NCBI GenBank assembly: GCA_016946835.1 | Contig: JACVTC010000012.1 | Span: forward strand, 1,305,001 to 1,367,000 | Length of the DNA: 62,000 nucleotides | Direction of reading: 5' to 3' | Source of the DNA: Neocallimastix lanati (nom. inval.) | Taxonomy: Eukaryota; Neocallimastigomycota; Neocallimastigomycetes; Neocallimastigales; Neocallimastigaceae | Part shown: piece by piece, positions 59,419 to 62,000 of the stretch | Layout: every line of letters begins with the position of its first letter | Position numbering within the stretch: the first letter of the stretch is position 1 | Notes under the pieces: generated by a model | Told to the model about the DNA's origin: nothing | Seen by the model: only the letters and a program-made list of their open reading frames with translations | Databases searched by the model: none | Made by a program: the position numbers and the translations under genes

Positions 59419-61039
59419 TTCTTTTTTATTTTTAATAAATTAGATTTATATATTACAATAATAAATTTAATAAAATAGCTTTTTTTTCTAAATAATAATA
59501 TTTAATAATAATTGAAAAGAAATTTAATAATAATTAATTAAAATTTTTTCTAAATAAATATTAATTTAATCTTATACTTTTTTTATTTTTCTTTTCTTTT
59601 TTTTTTTTTTTTTTTAATTAAATATATAAAATTAAATTTGTTTTTAAACAAAAAATTCTTAATTATAACATATAAAAACTATAATAATTAAATAAATATA
59701 TAAATTAGCCTATATTGCATTTTTTTTAAAAAAAAAAAAAAAATAAAAATAAAAATTTAAAAAAAAAAAAGAGGGCTTAATTATTATTTATGAGTTTTTA
59801 TATAAATTATTTGTTAAATATAATTAAAAAAAAAAAAAAAAAAAGAAAAAAAGAAAAGAAAAAAAAAGAATATAGAATTGTACTATTCGTTGAAAAAATT
59901 TGTTTTTATAAATTTAAAGATTAATAAAAGATTAGTTTATTAATAATTATTTTATTGTTGTTGTGATATATGTATTTATTTATTTGTTTTTATTTATAAT
60001 ATTATTTTTAGAATGAATTAATCATTTTTTTATCATACAACTGAATTTTGATTATAATTTTATTTATAATTCTTTCAATTTTTTTTTTACTATATTAAAG
60101 TATTATAATTGAATTAAATGATTCAATTCTTGTATTGAAAAAATAATAAAATATATAATAAAATTTTATCTTCTAATTTGTTCTTAATTATATAATGAAA
60201 ATATATAGAGCGTTATTGCTGATTATTTATTTTAAATTTCAATATCATATTTTATTGAATTATTAAAAATAGTTTTTTTTTTTTTTTTTTTTTTTTTTAT
60301 TTTATTTTTAATAAAATTAAAATTTAATAAACCATCTTTTAATTATTACATGAATTATTATATTTTAATTTCATTTAAATGTATTAATCAGATAATTTTT
60401 AAGATTAATAGATTTCAAATCAATTTTGAATCTACTGAAATATAATATTTTTTTTAATGTTATTAATTTTAAAAAAAAAAAAAAAAATTTATTAATTATT
60501 TAACTGTTAATTAACTCATATATATATATATTTTATATTTATTTTTTATTATAAATACAAAATAAAAAAAATTTTTTTTTTTTTCCTTTTTTATTAACTA
60601 TCAAAATATCAAATATATTTAGTAATTTATTTTAAAATTAACTTTATTTATTATTCAAATTAAGTAATTTATGTTTTTACTTTTACATATATATTTATAA
60701 TTAAGCATTAGCAAAGAATAATGTGGCGTATTAAATATAGTAAAAATCGTAAAAAATTCGAATACACATTTATTTACCTATACACAAAAAGTAAATATAA
60801 AATAATCAATATTTAAACTAAAAATATAAATCTTTAATAGGAATTATTGTAAACTAATTTTAAAATAAATTAATTAATAAATATTAAACTATTAAAAATT
60901 TAAATTAATATTATTATTTTTTAATTTACTCTTGACTCAACTTTGATAATAATTCTACTATTTTTTTATACAATATAACTTCAAGGAATTATTAGAATTT
61001 AACTTTATCTTTCAATAATTATTTTATTACTACCGAAAA
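59419..61039. other. Intergenic, AT-rich, no gene recognised
   Basis: Upstream region of the rhomboid-like gene. Homopolymers, including a T run at about 60271-60298 and mixed A runs at 59730-59870. Nothing coding-like. Confidence 0.6.
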
Positions 61040-61450
61040 TTGTAATAGAAGATGATGAATCAAATTTTTAATGGTGAAGAACTTGATCAGGAAGCTCTAT
61101 TTCATCCTTTCAGTGATAATGACAGTGATATTAGTGATGATTCAATGGAAATCCCCAGAAGAAAGGGTTCGTCCACCTGCTAGATTTTATGAAAAATAAA
61201 AAGCAGTTGAAGCATATATTGCTCATTGCTTAAGCACTTTGAAAACTACCCTCCTCAAATTCTCTGACAACCGAAGACCAGCTCAGTACCTTTTGAATAA
61301 TATGGAAACGTACCATTTTACGATCATGAACTTTTAGCTATTATCCTGTCCCTCAAAGAATGGAGAAATTATATTATAATTCCATTCCAACTTCCTCTGT
61401 AGTTCCTGAGAGTACTAGTTCTTCTTTGAAATTTTTGTAAAAACCTAAAT
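61040..61450 (+). mobile_element. Ty3/gypsy relic, Gag-like and RNase H fragments
   Basis: The plus strand reads an acidic NGEELDQEALFHPFSDND segment (about 61063-61120) and an AYIAHCLST-like helical piece (about 61210-61245) that may be Gag. A clear RNase H block follows at 61301-61376: FYDHELLAIILSLKEWRNYI, the counterpart of the HD.ELLAI...LKEWRHYL motif of Ty3/gypsy Pol. Everything between these domains is deleted and the frames are broken. Confidence 0.6.
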
Positions 61451-61469
61451 ATAGTACTAAAACTAAGCT

Positions 61470-61990
61470 ACCATATTTACGCTCTCTTCTCTTCTATATA
61501 AAATCTTGAAACTTTTTTTTGGTGTTCCAAATGCTTAAAGTACACTAGGGAATACTTTATCCCATTCCTTTTCATTGAATGATAAGACTCTTAAATATTT
61601 TATTATCTCTCGGTTTCTATTTTCTACTTGTCTATTAGAAGCAGGTAGCGTACATTAACATTATTTTTATCCAAGAAAGCTTTGGTTTTGTCCGAAGTAA
61701 ACTGTGGTCCATTGACTATTATTATAATTTCTTGTATTCCATGTCTACTAAAAACACAATTCAAAAATTCAATTACATTCTCTGATTCTGCTTTTGATAA
61801 TAGGGAGTCCTCCATCCATTTAGTCATATAATCAACTAGTACTATTATATATTATATTTTACTTTGCTTGTAGTTCCTAAAGGTCCAATTAAATCTAGTC
61901 ATACTCTCGTAAATGAAAATCTTGGAGGAGTAGCTAAATTTTTCCTTTAATTTATTTAAAGAAGGTATACAATCCAAAAGGCATGATCGT
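61470..61990 (-). mobile_element. Ty3/gypsy integrase relic
   Basis: The minus strand reads ATPPRFSFTRV.LDLIGPLGTTSK (about 61945-61860), then the 67-codon frame 61827-61624 with MTKWMEDS, VIEFL..VFSRHGIQEI and NGPQFTSDKTKAFLD. After a frame change it continues ENRNREIIKYLRVLSFNEKEWDKV (about 61625-61550). This is the gypsy integrase core. The second catalytic Asp, usually just before NGPQF, is Val here, and stops occur. It faces the RNase H fragment on the opposite strand, so the element is rearranged. Confidence 0.8.
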
Positions 61991-62000
61991 AGAGTTATAA

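Noticed and set aside
1-62000. CRISPR arrays, tRNA and rRNA genes
   Set aside because: No regularly spaced repeats with unique spacers were seen; no cloverleaf with a GTTCGA-type T-loop stood out; the 9.1-9.6 kb island did not resemble rRNA.

Overview
The window is eukaryotic nuclear DNA with extreme AT content, long A/T homopolymers between genes and dense G/C-richer islands at coding regions. Three near-identical secreted GH48 cellulases carrying fungal-type (CBM10-like) double dockerins, a second double-dockerin protein, a CotH-kinase/CBM18 protein and lineage-typical transposon relics together point to an anaerobic gut fungus (Neocallimastigomycota). The genus cannot be fixed from this window.

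Layout. 1-480 (-): 5' end of a secreted LRR-type protein, split by an intron and running off the window. 3785-7711 (+): a 1308-residue ankyrin-like protein built from three copies of a ~265-residue module, a poly-Asp tract and seven C-terminal ~37-residue repeats. 10515-12818 (-): secreted CotH kinase-like protein with a Thr/Lys linker and a C-terminal CBM18. 20952-23228, 28036-30309 and 33198-35474 (+): three GH48 genes about 99% identical to one another. The second and third lie in a recognisable ~4.2 kb duplicated block; the first shares only the CDS and a short upstream motif. 36540-45370: a graveyard of LINE, MULE and Ty1/copia relics. It includes a 148-bp piece of the GH48 dockerin inserted in reverse orientation into a LINE. 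46015-47553 (-): secreted protein with a CBM-like N-terminus, a lysozyme/SLT-like core and two dockerins. 50690-52080 (-): another LINE relic. 53269-55205 (-): ArfGAP1-type gene whose zinc finger is split over three exons. 58434-59418 (-): rhomboid-like membrane protein with an apparent homopolymer frameshift and Asp in place of the catalytic Ser. 61040-61990: rearranged Ty3/gypsy relic.

How the genes fit together. GH48 is known as a major processive cellobiohydrolase of anaerobic fungal cellulosomes. The three GH48 genes and the 46-47.5 kb gene all encode secreted proteins that should dock on scaffoldins. CotH-domain proteins are also common in these fungi's secretomes. ArfGAP and the rhomboid-like protein are secretory-pathway housekeeping genes with no evident link to the cluster. 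No tRNA, rRNA or CRISPR was recognised. Intergenic stretches are mostly A/T homopolymers, TTTA/ATT microsatellites and decayed repeats.
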